Source of the DNA: Rhizobium sp. P40RR-XXII
Lineage (GTDB): Bacteria; Pseudomonadota; Alphaproteobacteria; Rhizobiales; Rhizobiaceae
Direction of reading: 5' to 3'
Assembly: GCF_012641405.1 (NCBI RefSeq)
Contig: NZ_JABAII010000005.1
Span: 350,063 to 414,062, forward strand
DNA: 64,000 nt
A program made the position numbers and the translations under genes. Positions 43,782-53,052 of this stretch are shown one piece after another (position 1 is the stretch's first letter; each line of letters opens with the position of its first letter). The notes beneath the pieces were generated by a model that ran no database searches, was not told the DNA's origin, and saw only the letters and a list, made by a program, of their open reading frames with translations.

Positions 43782-45308
43782 TCAGGCTACCTCGTCCGAT
43801 AGCCGTTCAAAGATCGGTTTCAGCCGAGGGTGGCGTCCCGCCGGTGGATGCTGGATTTCGACAAGGCGCCCTGATTTCTTCTGGCGCTTCAGCCATTCGC
43901 GCAGGGTTTCGGCACTCGTATGGTCGAGGTAATGCAGACGAGCACCCGCAATCCTGATCTTACGCCCCTCGGGAAGCGTTTCCAGCATATTGAGCAGTGT
44001 GGGAACGTCCCGGCATGTCGCCACGCCGACGAGGTCGAGGTGAATGGTTTCCTCATCCTCCAACCTGCCGATCGCAAGTTTGCGACGGAGATATGGAAAG
44101 ATCTCCAGTATGGACAGCGCAAGGCCAAGCGCCACACCGGCGAGCAGGTCCTGAAGCACCACCATTGCCACCGTCGCAGTCCAGATCCCCACGGGGACCC
44201 AGCCGTGATGCTCGAAGAGATGGCGAACATGATGAAGGCTGATCAGCCGCCATCCCGTCACGAGCAGGACAGCGGCAAGCGCCGTCAGTGGCACCATCGC
44301 AAGCAGCTGCGGCAGAAACGCCACGAGCCCCAGGATCCAAACTCCGTGCAGAACGGCCGACGCCCGCGTATGTGCGCCTGCTTGAATGTTGGCGGACGAT
44401 CTGACGATGACACCCGTAATCGGCAAGGCACCGAGCAGACCGCAAAGTCCGTTGCCGATGCCCTGTGCAAACAGTTCCTTGTTGAAACGGGTTCGCACGC
44501 CATCATGCATGCGATCGACGGCGGCGGATGACAGCAGCGTTTCGGCGCTGGCGATGACCGCGATGACCAGCGTCGTCATGATGATGCCAGGCTCTACCAT
44601 CCTGGCAAAGCCATCAAGCGTCGGCAATGAGATGCTTTCGGCCAGAGAGGACGGAACCTCCACCCTGGCGATCGGCAATTGCATTGCGACGGTTAGCAGG
44701 GTGCCAGCCGCAACCCCCACCAGGGCACCGGGCACCAGCATCAGCGATTTCGGCCTGAACTTTTCCCAAGCAATCATGGCAAGCAACGAGATCAACCCTA
44801 TGAGGAGAGCAACCGCTTCACGCGTCGGTCCTGCACCCCATACGCGGCTGAAGGTCTGCTCCATCGCCGCGACGTTTTCGATGCCGCCGGCAGCTGGTCT
44901 TGCTCCCATCAAAACATGGATCTGACCAAGAATAATGAGGATGCCGATCCCGGCGAGCATGCCATGAACGACGGCGGGCGAGATTGCCCGGAACCACGAA
45001 CCAATCCGCAGGAATCCGGCAAGCATCTGTAGAAGTCCTGCGACAATCAGGACCGGGCCGAGCATGGCGACCCCATATTGTTCGACAAAGCCGAATACAA
45101 TCACGGCCAGGCCGGCGGCCGGACCTGACACCTGAAGCGGAGATCCGGCTAAAAAGCCGACGACGATGCCGCCGACAATGCCTGAAATGAGGCCCATGGC
45201 CACCGGAACTCCTGAAGCCACCGCAATCCCAAGGCACAAGGGTATGGCGACCAGAAAGACGACGAGCGACGATGCGAAATCGCGCGAAAGAGCAGGGCTG
45301 GAAATCAT
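43782..45308 (-). CDS. SulP-family inorganic anion transporter with STAS domain
   Basis: This 508-residue inner-membrane protein has about 12-14 membrane segments (FASSLVVFLVAIPLCLGIAV, MGLISGIVGGIVVGFLAGS, QVSGPAAGLAV) and a C-terminal STAS domain from about residue 415 (HLDLVGVATCRDVPTLLNML). SulP proteins carry sulfate, bicarbonate or chloride. It is four bases from a beta-carbonic anhydrase gene in the same direction. SulP plus carbonic anhydrase pairs usually transport bicarbonate, so that is the most likely substrate. Confidence 0.85.
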   Translation of the reverse strand: MISSPALSRDFASSLVVFLVAIPLCLGIAVASGVPVAMGLISGIVGGIVVGFLAGSPLQVSGPAAGLAVIVFGFVEQYGVAMLGPVLIVAGLLQMLAGFLRIGSWFRAISPAVVHGMLAGIGILIILGQIHVLMGARPAAGGIENVAAMEQTFSRVWGAGPTREAVALLIGLISLLAMIAWEKFRPKSLMLVPGALVGVAAGTLLTVAMQLPIARVEVPSSLAESISLPTLDGFARMVEPGIIMTTLVIAVIASAETLLSSAAVDRMHDGVRTRFNKELFAQGIGNGLCGLLGALPITGVIVRSSANIQAGAHTRASAVLHGVWILGLVAFLPQLLAMVPLTALAAVLLVTGWRLISLHHVRHLFEHHGWVPVGIWTATVAMVVLQDLLAGVALGLALSILEIFPYLRRKLAIGRLEDEETIHLDLVGVATCRDVPTLLNMLETLPEGRKIRIAGARLHYLDHTSAETLREWLKRQKKSGRLVEIQHPPAGRHPRLKPIFERLSDEVA

Positions 45309-45312
45309 CGGC

Positions 45313-46002
45313 CTACTCCGCGGCTTGCGGGATCACATGCGGACGGCCACGACCCGTGACCGCGACAGGCAAGGGCCTGTCCTCAAGGATTTCCGTGAAG
45401 CGAGCGGCCGCACCGTCATAGACGAGCACCTCCCCCGTTTCGATATCGAAGAACCAGCCATGCAGGGCGATGTCGTTGGTCGCCAGCTTGGCCGCGACGG
45501 AAGGATGCGTGCGCAAGTGGTCGAGCTGGACAACAACGTTTTCCATCGCGACGGCTCTGACCTTTTGGCGCTCGGACAGGTCGACGGGATAGGCCTCGCA
45601 AACAATCGAATGGGCGGCGTGACTATGCTTCAGCCAGGCAGCGACATTCGGCATGGGTTTCAGAAGATCAGGATGGCAAAGCCCTTTCATGGCGCCGCAA
45701 TCGGAATGGCCGCAGACAATGATATCGCGAACGCCGAGGGCTACGACCGCATATTCGATCGCCGACGATACACCGCCATTTGCCGTGGAAAATGGAGGAA
45801 CGATATTTCCGGCATTGCGGCAGACGAACAGTTCACCGGGACCGGACTGCGTAATCGTTTCAGGCATCACACGGCTGTCGGCGCAGGAAATCATCAGCGC
45901 CTGCGGCTGCTGTCCCTCCTCCGCAAGCTTGCGATAAAGTGCCTGATGGTCGGGAAAGACGGCCCCACGAAAACTGGAGATACCCTTTAGCAAATCACCC
46001 AT
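45313..46002 (-). CDS. Beta-class carbonic anhydrase
   Basis: This 229-residue cytoplasmic zinc enzyme interconverts CO2 and bicarbonate. The zinc ligands are C40 and H99, C102, with the D42-R44 dyad in SCADSR and CGHSDCGAM. The start MGDLLKGISS at 46002 is where the family fold begins; an upstream ATG would add an unconserved 25-residue leader. It precedes the SulP gene by four bases, and the two should be cotranscribed so that transported bicarbonate is equilibrated at the membrane. Confidence 0.9.
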   Translation of the reverse strand: MGDLLKGISSFRGAVFPDHQALYRKLAEEGQQPQALMISCADSRVMPETITQSGPGELFVCRNAGNIVPPFSTANGGVSSAIEYAVVALGVRDIIVCGHSDCGAMKGLCHPDLLKPMPNVAAWLKHSHAAHSIVCEAYPVDLSERQKVRAVAMENVVVQLDHLRTHPSVAAKLATNDIALHGWFFDIETGEVLVYDGAAARFTEILEDRPLPVAVTGRGRPHVIPQAAE

Positions 46003-46381
46003 TGTCGAGTCCTTGTGATGGGCCGGACGGCAGGCAGGGGGCGTACCCATGCCCGGCGGGTTGGAATGCGCGATCATTTCGCACTTGCGAGATAGGTAGG
46101 GGCGCCGGGAAGAAAATAGCGAGATTGAATTTAGGTGAATCTAATTTATAAAAATCTTGTGTGTGGATTGTGAGTTAGTTTGAGTTGCCCCTTGAGGCAT
46201 AAGCGCGTGCCGCTACCGACCGAAATAGAGTGGCGGCTCCGATCGTCCCCGGTCGAGGGCGGGCTTGAATATATAGTGGCAAGCCCAGGTCGGCGGTGGG
46301 ACGCACCGGCAGGTCTTGAACAACCAATCTCAGCATGATTCAATAGAGATATGGCTGAAGCGGATTGATCAGGTGGCGCGC

Positions 46382-47110
46382 ATGGGCTTGTTCAGCAAAG
46401 TCAAGCAAAGCAGGATCATCAACCCGGTGAGCGGGCAGTTAGAAGTCGTGGCCTGCTCGCCGTCTCCCGACCTCGCTGGTGTGGTGACATTCTTTTCGCG
46501 ATGCGACATCGACGGAATCATCATCGCCGAGCGCGTTACACCGACCGCGGTCCATTTCAGCGGTTACAATGTACCAAAGTCGAAATGGCCCCGCACGGGG
46601 ATGCTACTTCCGATTACTGTGGATCTCGCCGATCCCAGCCACTATAGGATCGAATGGGAAAAGGTTCCGACGTGGCGGCAGGCCACCGAGAACCTCGCGG
46701 CGAGGTTAGGCGCCACGGAACAGGTCGACAGGACCGGCCCTTCCCCCTTCCCCCATGTTTGGCGCGAACCAAACCACGACGTGATCTCGCCGGAACTCGT
46801 CAACGGCCTCTCCGCGCAGCAAACGGAACTAGCACTTGCTGGCGCCGGCGCTGCGGTCGGGCTGGAGCCGGCTATGGCAAAAGTGTTGGGTGCCACTGAA
46901 GTAAAGCCAAGTTCCGCGCCGGGCGGCACATGGGACATTACCGTCCTGGTGACCGACCCGAATGGCGGCCCGAATTGGGACGCAATCACGCGCATGTCGT
47001 TCAGCAGTCCCGAACGCCGTCTAAAGCGCACCGCGACGGGAACTAGGCTGCCCGTCCTGGTCGACCCCGAAAATCACACACGGATAATCGTAGACGTATC
47101 CCGTCTTTAG
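46382..47110 (+). CDS. Conserved hypothetical protein
   Basis: This protein has 242 residues from MGLFSKVKQSRIINPVSGQL. It has two beta-rich modules of similar plan (residues about 1-90 and 160-242; for example PKSKWPRTGMLLPITVDLAD and ERRLKRTATGTRLPVLVDPE, each followed by a short acidic strand). A helical linker (ELVNGLSAQQTELALAGAGA) joins them. This suggests an internally duplicated domain. A TTG start at 46316 would add 22 residues. I do not recognise a named family. No signal peptide or membrane helix. It stands alone, with about 600 bases without a gene after it. Confidence 0.6.
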   Translation: MGLFSKVKQSRIINPVSGQLEVVACSPSPDLAGVVTFFSRCDIDGIIIAERVTPTAVHFSGYNVPKSKWPRTGMLLPITVDLADPSHYRIEWEKVPTWRQATENLAARLGATEQVDRTGPSPFPHVWREPNHDVISPELVNGLSAQQTELALAGAGAAVGLEPAMAKVLGATEVKPSSAPGGTWDITVLVTDPNGGPNWDAITRMSFSSPERRLKRTATGTRLPVLVDPENHTRIIVDVSRL

Positions 47111-47712
47111 CTGCCGATCTCTTGCGACGGAACCGAGCCGTCCCGGCCGAGACGGACCCGTAACTGACGTTAGTCGGATCGCAACTCGTCGGGCCATATC
47201 TGCCCACCACGCAGAATACACAGCATCCTTATTCGATCGGCCACTCCCACATAAGTCGGGGTCGGCAACAAAAGCGTCTATCAAAAGAAACGTTGAAATG
47301 TGCTTCACAGGGCATAACGCGTAGCAACAACTGGCGGCGTTGGACGCCTGTGGTTGCGGCCGCGGAGTCGAACCGCCTAGCCCGGCTTTCTTGGACCGGT
47401 GAGCGCACCGGCGCTCTTAACCGCATTTCCCTCCACGTGTCGAAGGAGCGACTAGAAATCTACTACCAGCGCGACAGTTTTCCAGCTGTCTAAAAGTGTA
47501 ACCAGCCTGCACCTTGCGTACAAACCCCTCCTTCTTCCGCATTTCAGGAAGCGTGACATCACTACTCCACATCACCTCGTAGGTAACTGTGGCCCCTGCT
47601 TTCTGGCATTGTGGTCACGTCAACTCAGCAAAGACTGCGACGCCACGTCATGTTGATCGGCTTCGGGCATCCGCAACGGCTGGGCAACTCCGCATAAGCC
47701 GCTCGGGCCTGG
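47111..47712. other. Intergenic region, about 600 bases
   Basis: No protein-coding frame with a recognisable motif lies here. A tRNA-like fold occurs on the minus strand (see separate entry at 47351-47425). The rest, including the AT-poor stretch after 47500, shows no terminator or repeat that I can support. Confidence 0.4.
47351..47425 (-). other. tRNA-like fold, probably a decayed tRNA or chance structure
   Basis: On the minus strand the segment ends in CCA (47353-47351). It can form a 7-bp acceptor stem (two G-U pairs), a D arm GAGC/GCTC with a GG-containing 8-nt loop, an anticodon-like stem of five pairs and a T arm with GGTTCGACTCC. The anticodon loop has eight bases and lacks U33, and the T stem has only four pairs, so it is unlikely to work as a tRNA. 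Confidence 0.3.
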
Positions 47713-48717
47713 CTAGCTTGCATGGAATTCAGACAGCGCTCGATCGATTTTCGCCATCACATCTGCTTGCAATGGACCCTTCGCCAGGGCACCAGCGTTT
47801 TCCTCGACTTGAGCAACCGTGCGAAAACCGGGAATTGGCAGCGTGCGCGGCGAGCGCGCCCAGAGCCATGCAAGCGCACCCTGCGCAAGCGTGCGGCCGT
47901 CTTCGGTCAGTAGATTGCGAACCGCCTCCAGGCGCGCAGCAAATTCTGGAGCTATCTTGCCATCCTTGAAGTAGACCATCCAATCGAGACTTGCACCACG
48001 CACGTCCTTCTCGCCGACGGTCTTGTCCGGGGTGAACTTGCCGCTGAGCAGCCCCATGGCGAGCGGGCCGCGATTGATAGAAATCAAATCGTTGCGCTCA
48101 ATGACGTCGATCATCGCCGGAACCGGCTCGAAGACATTCATCGTGTGCTGGATCGACACGAAGCCTGCTCGATGCACATGACGCGCGGCGCGATCCGGAT
48201 AGTCCGTGCTCCAGCCGAAAGCATCGATCTTACCCTCGCCCCTGAGCGTCTCGAGTGTCCCAAATACCTCGTCCGAGGCTTCGAGCGAAAAATCGTTGAG
48301 ATGAAATTGCAGCAAATCCAAACGCTTGCGGCGCAGACGACGTAAAGACGTCTCGACAGACTGACGGATAAAAGCGGGATCGGCGAAGGCGCCTGTCGCT
48401 TGTTTGGTCTTCTCGTCCGTCGCGAAGCCGAATTTGGTGGCGATGATGATATCGTCTCGATCACCGATCGCCCTGCCCACCACCTCTTCGGAATGCCCGG
48501 CCCCATAGTTCGAGGCGGTGTCGAAGAAGCGAATGCCGAGATCCACCGCCCGCTCGATAGCGCGGACCGATTCATTGTCGTCGACTTCGCCCCAGCCAAG
48601 CGGCACGTCGCCGGCATAAAACGGACCGCCGATCGCCCAGCATCCCATGCCCAGGCGTGGAATTTCTCGGCCGTTCCAGAGAGTCATTGTGGTCGCGCTA
48701 TCGGCCTTAGTCAGCAT
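47713..48717 (-). CDS. Aldo/keto reductase
   Basis: This 334-residue NADPH-dependent oxidoreductase has the AKR catalytic pattern: FFDTASNYGAGHSEEVVGRA (Asp and Tyr of the tetrad), IIATKFGF (Lys) and LLQFHLND (His). The C-terminal cofactor-binding part contains ARSPRTLPIPGFRTVAQVEE. The start at 48717 is preceded by GGAGG; an upstream in-frame ATG is less likely. It lies 179 bases downstream of the last ABC gene of the AmiR-controlled operon on the same strand and may be its final gene or an independent one. Substrate unknown. Confidence 0.85.
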   Translation of the reverse strand: MLTKADSATTMTLWNGREIPRLGMGCWAIGGPFYAGDVPLGWGEVDDNESVRAIERAVDLGIRFFDTASNYGAGHSEEVVGRAIGDRDDIIIATKFGFATDEKTKQATGAFADPAFIRQSVETSLRRLRRKRLDLLQFHLNDFSLEASDEVFGTLETLRGEGKIDAFGWSTDYPDRAARHVHRAGFVSIQHTMNVFEPVPAMIDVIERNDLISINRGPLAMGLLSGKFTPDKTVGEKDVRGASLDWMVYFKDGKIAPEFAARLEAVRNLLTEDGRTLAQGALAWLWARSPRTLPIPGFRTVAQVEENAGALAKGPLQADVMAKIDRALSEFHAS

Positions 48718-48895
48718 GTCATCCTCCGCAATCGTCTGCCGTTGCAGGTAGAAATAGGAAGAGATGCCCGACTGATAAACAGCCAAATCCGCAGGATATT
48801 TTTCATCGATGAAAAACGGCCGTTAGTGGCTGCGCCAAGACGTCATCGATATGCCTGACCTGAAGCCCGTTGCCTGAAAAGCCTACTTGCAGCCG

Positions 48896-49882
48896 TCACG
48901 CAAGCGGAAAATGGCAGGCGACGTCGTGACGGCCCGCCTCGCCGGTCAGCAGCGGCCTGACCTCGTAGCAAAGCGAATTGGCGTAGGGACAGCGGGTCGA
49001 GAATTTGCATCCCCTGGGCGGATTAAGCGGGCTCGGGATCTCGCCGTTGAGCAAGATGCGCTTCTGTTTGCCACGGTTATGCGGTTGGGGAACGGCCGAG
49101 AGCAGTGCCTGCGTATACGGATGACGCGGTGTGCTGAAGAGCGCATCCGTCTCGCCGATTTCGACAATCGATCCGAGATACATGACCGCAACCCGGCTCG
49201 ACACCTGCCGAACCACCGCCAGGTCATGGGCGATGAACACATAGGTCAGATTGAGCCGCTGGCGCAGGTCGGCGAACAGGTTGACGATCTGCGCCTGCAC
49301 CGAAACGTCCAGCGCCGACACTGGCTCATCCGCTACGATCAGCGCCGGTTCGACGGCGAGCGCTCGCGCTATACCGATACGCTGACGCTGACCGCCGGAG
49401 AATTCATGCGGGTAACGATCGAGATATTCGCGACGCAGGCCGACGATTTCCATCAGTTCCGCGAGCCGGTCATCGATTGCCATTCCTTTGCGGATGCCAT
49501 GCACCTTCAGCACTTCCCCCAGCATGTCGCGCACCTTGCGGCGTGGATTGAGCGAGGCCGAGGGATCCTGGAAGATCATTTGCATCTTACGCCGCACAGG
49601 CATGAGGGCGCGCTTCTCAGCTTTTGAAATGTCCTGGCCATCGAAGGTCAGCCGGCCGGCTGTGACATCGTAGAGCCGTGTCAGACAGCGGCCGAGCGTG
49701 GATTTGCCGCTGCCGGATTCGCCCACGAGACCCAAGGTTTCGCCGGGATAGACGTCGAGGCTGATCTCGTCGACCGCATGCAAGGTCCGGCCCGAACCCG
49801 GCCAGATGGTCTCGCCGACGACGAAGTTCTTGCTCAGCGCCTCGGCGGAAAGCAGGGGCTTTGCGCTCTCGGTCGCACTCAT
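48896..49882 (-). CDS. Peptide ABC transporter ATPase (DppF-like)
   Basis: This 328-residue ATPase has Walker [12 protein letters not shown], signature [15 protein letters not shown], Walker B ALIVADEPVSALD and the family C-terminal extension with CKFSTRCPYANSLC, which resembles the iron-sulfur-binding tail of oligopeptide ATPases. The start at 49882 overlaps the stop of the upstream ATPase gene (ATGA). It is the last transporter gene of the operon and works as a heterodimer with the DppD-like protein. Confidence 0.9.
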   Translation of the reverse strand: MSATESAKPLLSAEALSKNFVVGETIWPGSGRTLHAVDEISLDVYPGETLGLVGESGSGKSTLGRCLTRLYDVTAGRLTFDGQDISKAEKRALMPVRRKMQMIFQDPSASLNPRRKVRDMLGEVLKVHGIRKGMAIDDRLAELMEIVGLRREYLDRYPHEFSGGQRQRIGIARALAVEPALIVADEPVSALDVSVQAQIVNLFADLRQRLNLTYVFIAHDLAVVRQVSSRVAVMYLGSIVEIGETDALFSTPRHPYTQALLSAVPQPHNRGKQKRILLNGEIPSPLNPPRGCKFSTRCPYANSLCYEVRPLLTGEAGRHDVACHFPLA

Positions 49883-50907
49883 ACGGGCTCCTCCGATGTC
49901 AGGACGGTATTGCGCAGGGCCTCGCGTTCCTCTCCGTCGAGCACGCAAAGCACGGATTGATGGCCGATGCGGCGGGTTGGCGGGCGGCCGGCGCATTCAG
50001 CCCGAGCGAACCGGCAACGCGGCTGAAACCCGCAGCCCTCTGGAATGCTGCCCGGCGTCGGCGGCATGCCGCCGATCGAAATCAGCCGCTCCGGGCGCGC
50101 GCCCGTCAGTGGTGGGATCGAGGCCATCAGACCCCAGGTATAGGGATGAATGGGATTAGAGAAGATCTCCCGCGTGGTTCCACGCTCGACGATGCGCCCG
50201 GCATACATGACTGCCACCCTGTCGGCGATCTCGGAGACGACGCCCATGTCGTGGGTAATGAAGACGATCGCCAGGCCGAGCTCCTTGCGCAGCCTGAGCA
50301 ACAGGTCGAGCACTTGTGCCTGCACGGTCACATCCAGCGCCGTCGTCGGTTCATCGGCGACCAGGAGCGCCGGCTGGCAGGAAAGCGCCATGGCGATCAC
50401 CGCCCGCTGGCGCATGCCGCCCGACAGTTGGTGCGGATAGCGTTCGAGCGCTTCGGCGGGATTGGAAAAGCCGACTTCGCCTAAAAGCTCGATCGCCCGC
50501 AAACGGGCGGAACGGGCCGAGATCGCTTCATGGGCGCGGATCTGCTCGGCGATCTGCCAGCCGATCTTATAAACGGGGGTCAGCGCCGTCATCGGATCCT
50601 GCGAGATCAGCCCGATTTCCTTGCCTCGAATACGACGCATGGCAGTTGCCGACAGTTCCAGAATCCGCTCCCCACGAAAGGCGACCGCGCCGTCGACCTT
50701 TGTGGTCTTTTGATCGTGGAGGCCGAGCAGCGATAGCAGCGTTACCGACTTGCCCGAGCCGGATTCGCCGACGATCGACAGGATTTCTCCTTCGCGCACG
50801 GAAAAGGACACGTCATCCACGGCCTTGACAGATCCATAATCGGTGGCGAACGAAACCGTGAGACCTTGGACATCGAGAAGAAGGGGTTTTTCGGCGGTCT
50901 GCATCAT
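49879..50907 (-). CDS. Peptide ABC transporter ATPase (DppD-like)
   Basis: This 342-residue ATPase has Walker [16 protein letters not shown], signature [15 protein letters not shown], Walker [15 protein letters not shown] and the C-terminal cysteine-containing oligopeptide extension (CGFQPRCRFARAECAG). Its start ATG overlaps the DppB-like permease stop region by one base. It forms the ATP-hydrolysing pair with the next gene. Confidence 0.9.
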   Translation of the reverse strand: MMQTAEKPLLLDVQGLTVSFATDYGSVKAVDDVSFSVREGEILSIVGESGSGKSVTLLSLLGLHDQKTTKVDGAVAFRGERILELSATAMRRIRGKEIGLISQDPMTALTPVYKIGWQIAEQIRAHEAISARSARLRAIELLGEVGFSNPAEALERYPHQLSGGMRQRAVIAMALSCQPALLVADEPTTALDVTVQAQVLDLLLRLRKELGLAIVFITHDMGVVSEIADRVAVMYAGRIVERGTTREIFSNPIHPYTWGLMASIPPLTGARPERLISIGGMPPTPGSIPEGCGFQPRCRFARAECAGRPPTRRIGHQSVLCVLDGEEREALRNTVLTSEEPV

Positions 50908-51878
50908 CAGTTCTTCCTCACGCGCGGATCGATCAGCACGTAGACGATGTCGACGGACGCATTGGCGAGCACCACGAAGAATGAGGCATACATGACCGTG
51001 CCGAGTATCATCGGAAGATCGAGGTTGAGCAGCGCCTGATAGGTGAGACGCCCGACGCCGTTCAGACCGAACACGACTTCCGTCAGGAGGGCCGCACCGC
51101 CGACGAGGGCGCCGAAATCAAGGCCGAACATGGTCACGAACGGGATCAGCGAGGTCCGGAGCGCATGCCTGAGCATGACCCGCGCCGGGCTCAGCCCCTT
51201 GGCACGGGCGGTGCGGATATAGTCCTCCTGATAGGCTTCCACCAAGTTGGCGCGAAGCACCCGGCCATAGATGCCGACGTAGAGTGCAGCCAGCGTTGCC
51301 CAGGGAATGATCAGCGTCAGAAACCAGCCGACCGGATCGGTAAGCAGGGGCTTGTAACCGAGCGGAGGAACCCAGGAAAACGCCCAGGTATCATGGAAGC
51401 GGCTTTGCGAGACCAGGTTCATCACCTCGCCCAGCCAGTAGACCGGCATGGAGACGCCGATCAGCGCGAGCGCCATGAGCCCTCGATCCAGTAAGGTGTC
51501 GCGGGCCATCGCGGCGATCACGCCGAAGACGATACCACCGACCACCCAGAGCACCGCCGCGCCGAACACCAGCGACAGCGTCACCGGCGCGGCGTCCGCA
51601 ACCTGCGGCACGACGCGCATGCCGCGATTGACGTAGGAAGAAAGATCCTGGGTTACGAACAGCCGCTTCATCATCAGCACATATTGGACCGGCAGCGGCC
51701 GATCGAAGCCGAATTCGGTGCGGATCTGCGCGATCGTCTCTTGCGAAGCGTTGCGCCCGGCAAGGCGGGCGGCCGGGTCGGAGCCGGGCGTGGCGAAGAA
51801 GATCAGAAATACCAGCGTCGAGATGCCGAACATGACGAACACCATCTGGCCGAGACGCTGAAGAATTGCAAAAACCAT
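50907..51878 (-). CDS. Peptide ABC transporter permease (DppB-like)
   Basis: This 323-residue inner-membrane protein starts with the helix LGQMVFVMFGISTLVFLIFF, then TPGSDPAARLAGRNASQETI (the DppB N-terminal motif). The EAA loop VEAYQEDYIRTARAKGLSPA contacts the ATPases. The start at 51878 is chosen as the beginning of family homology. It lies ten bases after the DppC-like gene, a less common gene order (DppC before DppB). Confidence 0.85.
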   Translation of the reverse strand: MVFAILQRLGQMVFVMFGISTLVFLIFFATPGSDPAARLAGRNASQETIAQIRTEFGFDRPLPVQYVLMMKRLFVTQDLSSYVNRGMRVVPQVADAAPVTLSLVFGAAVLWVVGGIVFGVIAAMARDTLLDRGLMALALIGVSMPVYWLGEVMNLVSQSRFHDTWAFSWVPPLGYKPLLTDPVGWFLTLIIPWATLAALYVGIYGRVLRANLVEAYQEDYIRTARAKGLSPARVMLRHALRTSLIPFVTMFGLDFGALVGGAALLTEVVFGLNGVGRLTYQALLNLDLPMILGTVMYASFFVVLANASVDIVYVLIDPRVRKN

Positions 51879-51888
51879 CTCCGCCTCC

Positions 51889-52926
51889 TCAGACGATCTT
51901 TGTGCGCGGGTCGAGCACATCGCGGATGCTGTCGCCGAGCACGTTCAGCGACAGGACGGTGAGCGCGATGGCGATGCCGGGCGCCAGCGCCACGGCCGGG
52001 CGTGTATAAAGCAAGGTCTGCCCGTCCTGGATGATCGTGCCCCAGCTCGCATCCGGCGCCTGCACGCCGATCGACAGGAAGGACAAGGACGATTCCGTGA
52101 CGATGTTGAGCGCCATCATCAGCGGTATGAACACGATAAGCATCGTGGCAACATTGGGCAGAATGTCCTTCCAGAGGATGCGCCATTCGGGAACACCAAG
52201 CCCGATCGCGGCCAGCACGAATTCGCTGTTCTTCAGCTCCAGTACGCGGCCGCGCACGGGGCGCGCCACATAGGGTATGTAGATGATACCGATAATTCCT
52301 ATCGGCAGCAGCAGGCTATCCGCGGTGATCTCGATCGGGCCGAGCACGATGCCCTTGGAGATCAGCACGATCGACAGCGAAATCGCCAGAAGATAGACCG
52401 GAAAGGCCCAGAGAATATCGAGTAGTCGCGACAGGATCACATCGATAACGCCACCGAAAAAGCCCGCGCAGATGCCGATCAGCGCGGCCAGAATCAGACA
52501 GATGATGGTGGCGCAGGAGGCGATCAGCAGCGAATTGCGACCGCCAAAGAGAAGCCGGGCAGCGACATCGCGCCCCTGCGTATCGGCGCCGAGGAAATAC
52601 TGCGCAGCCCAAGTCGGACCGATCGGCGTGACGCCAAGACCCAGGCCCTCCGTCGAAGGCTGCATGATCTTGATCTTCTTTCCCTCGACATTGATCTTGC
52701 CGCTCAGATTGGAGCGGAACGGATCCGTCACCGAAACGTAGTTCGCATAGAGCGGCGCGGCGAGGCTGGACAGGACGATCAACAACAACACCAGGGCTGC
52801 GGCGATCGTCGGCTTGTCGCGCTTGAGAAGCCGCCAGGCCCGTTGCCAATGCCCTGCGCTTTTTCGCACGCCCTGGCTTTGCGAACTCTCCACCGGACTT
52901 GCAATGCTATCGGGTACGAGGGTCAT
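51889..52926 (-). CDS. Peptide ABC transporter permease (DppC-like)
   Basis: This 345-residue permease has the DppC pattern: a cytoplasmic N-terminus, first helix AALVLLLIVLSSLAAPLYAN, a periplasmic insertion with FLGADTQGRDVAARLLFG, the EAA loop LKNSEFVLAAIGLGVPEWRI and SLSFLSIGVQAPDASWGTII. The periplasmic stretch of about 60 residues between helix 1 and the GADTQGRD motif is longer than in typical DppC. It lies downstream of the binding-protein gene with a hairpin between. Confidence 0.9.
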   Translation of the reverse strand: MTLVPDSIASPVESSQSQGVRKSAGHWQRAWRLLKRDKPTIAAALVLLLIVLSSLAAPLYANYVSVTDPFRSNLSGKINVEGKKIKIMQPSTEGLGLGVTPIGPTWAAQYFLGADTQGRDVAARLLFGGRNSLLIASCATIICLILAALIGICAGFFGGVIDVILSRLLDILWAFPVYLLAISLSIVLISKGIVLGPIEITADSLLLPIGIIGIIYIPYVARPVRGRVLELKNSEFVLAAIGLGVPEWRILWKDILPNVATMLIVFIPLMMALNIVTESSLSFLSIGVQAPDASWGTIIQDGQTLLYTRPAVALAPGIAIALTVLSLNVLGDSIRDVLDPRTKIV

Positions 52927-53012
52927 TTCCGTTTCCTGCCATCACACAGTCGAGCGGCCGCATCTAGCCCTCTGCTATTGCGAGTTCGGGCTGTTCAAGA
53001 AGAAGAGCGAAC

Positions 53013-53043
53013 GGGTAATGGCGTGCGCTGCACGCCATTACCC
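53013..53043 (-). terminator. 14-bp perfect intercistronic hairpin behind the binding-protein gene
   Basis: Arms GGGTAATGGCGTGC (53013-53026) and its exact complement (53030-53043) close a 3-nt loop, ending ten bases after the stop of the minus-strand binding-protein gene. No T run follows. It has the same position and stem length as the hairpin at 15470-15504 and probably protects the 3' end of the binding-protein message. Confidence 0.8.
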
Positions 53044-53052
53044 TTGGCCCAT

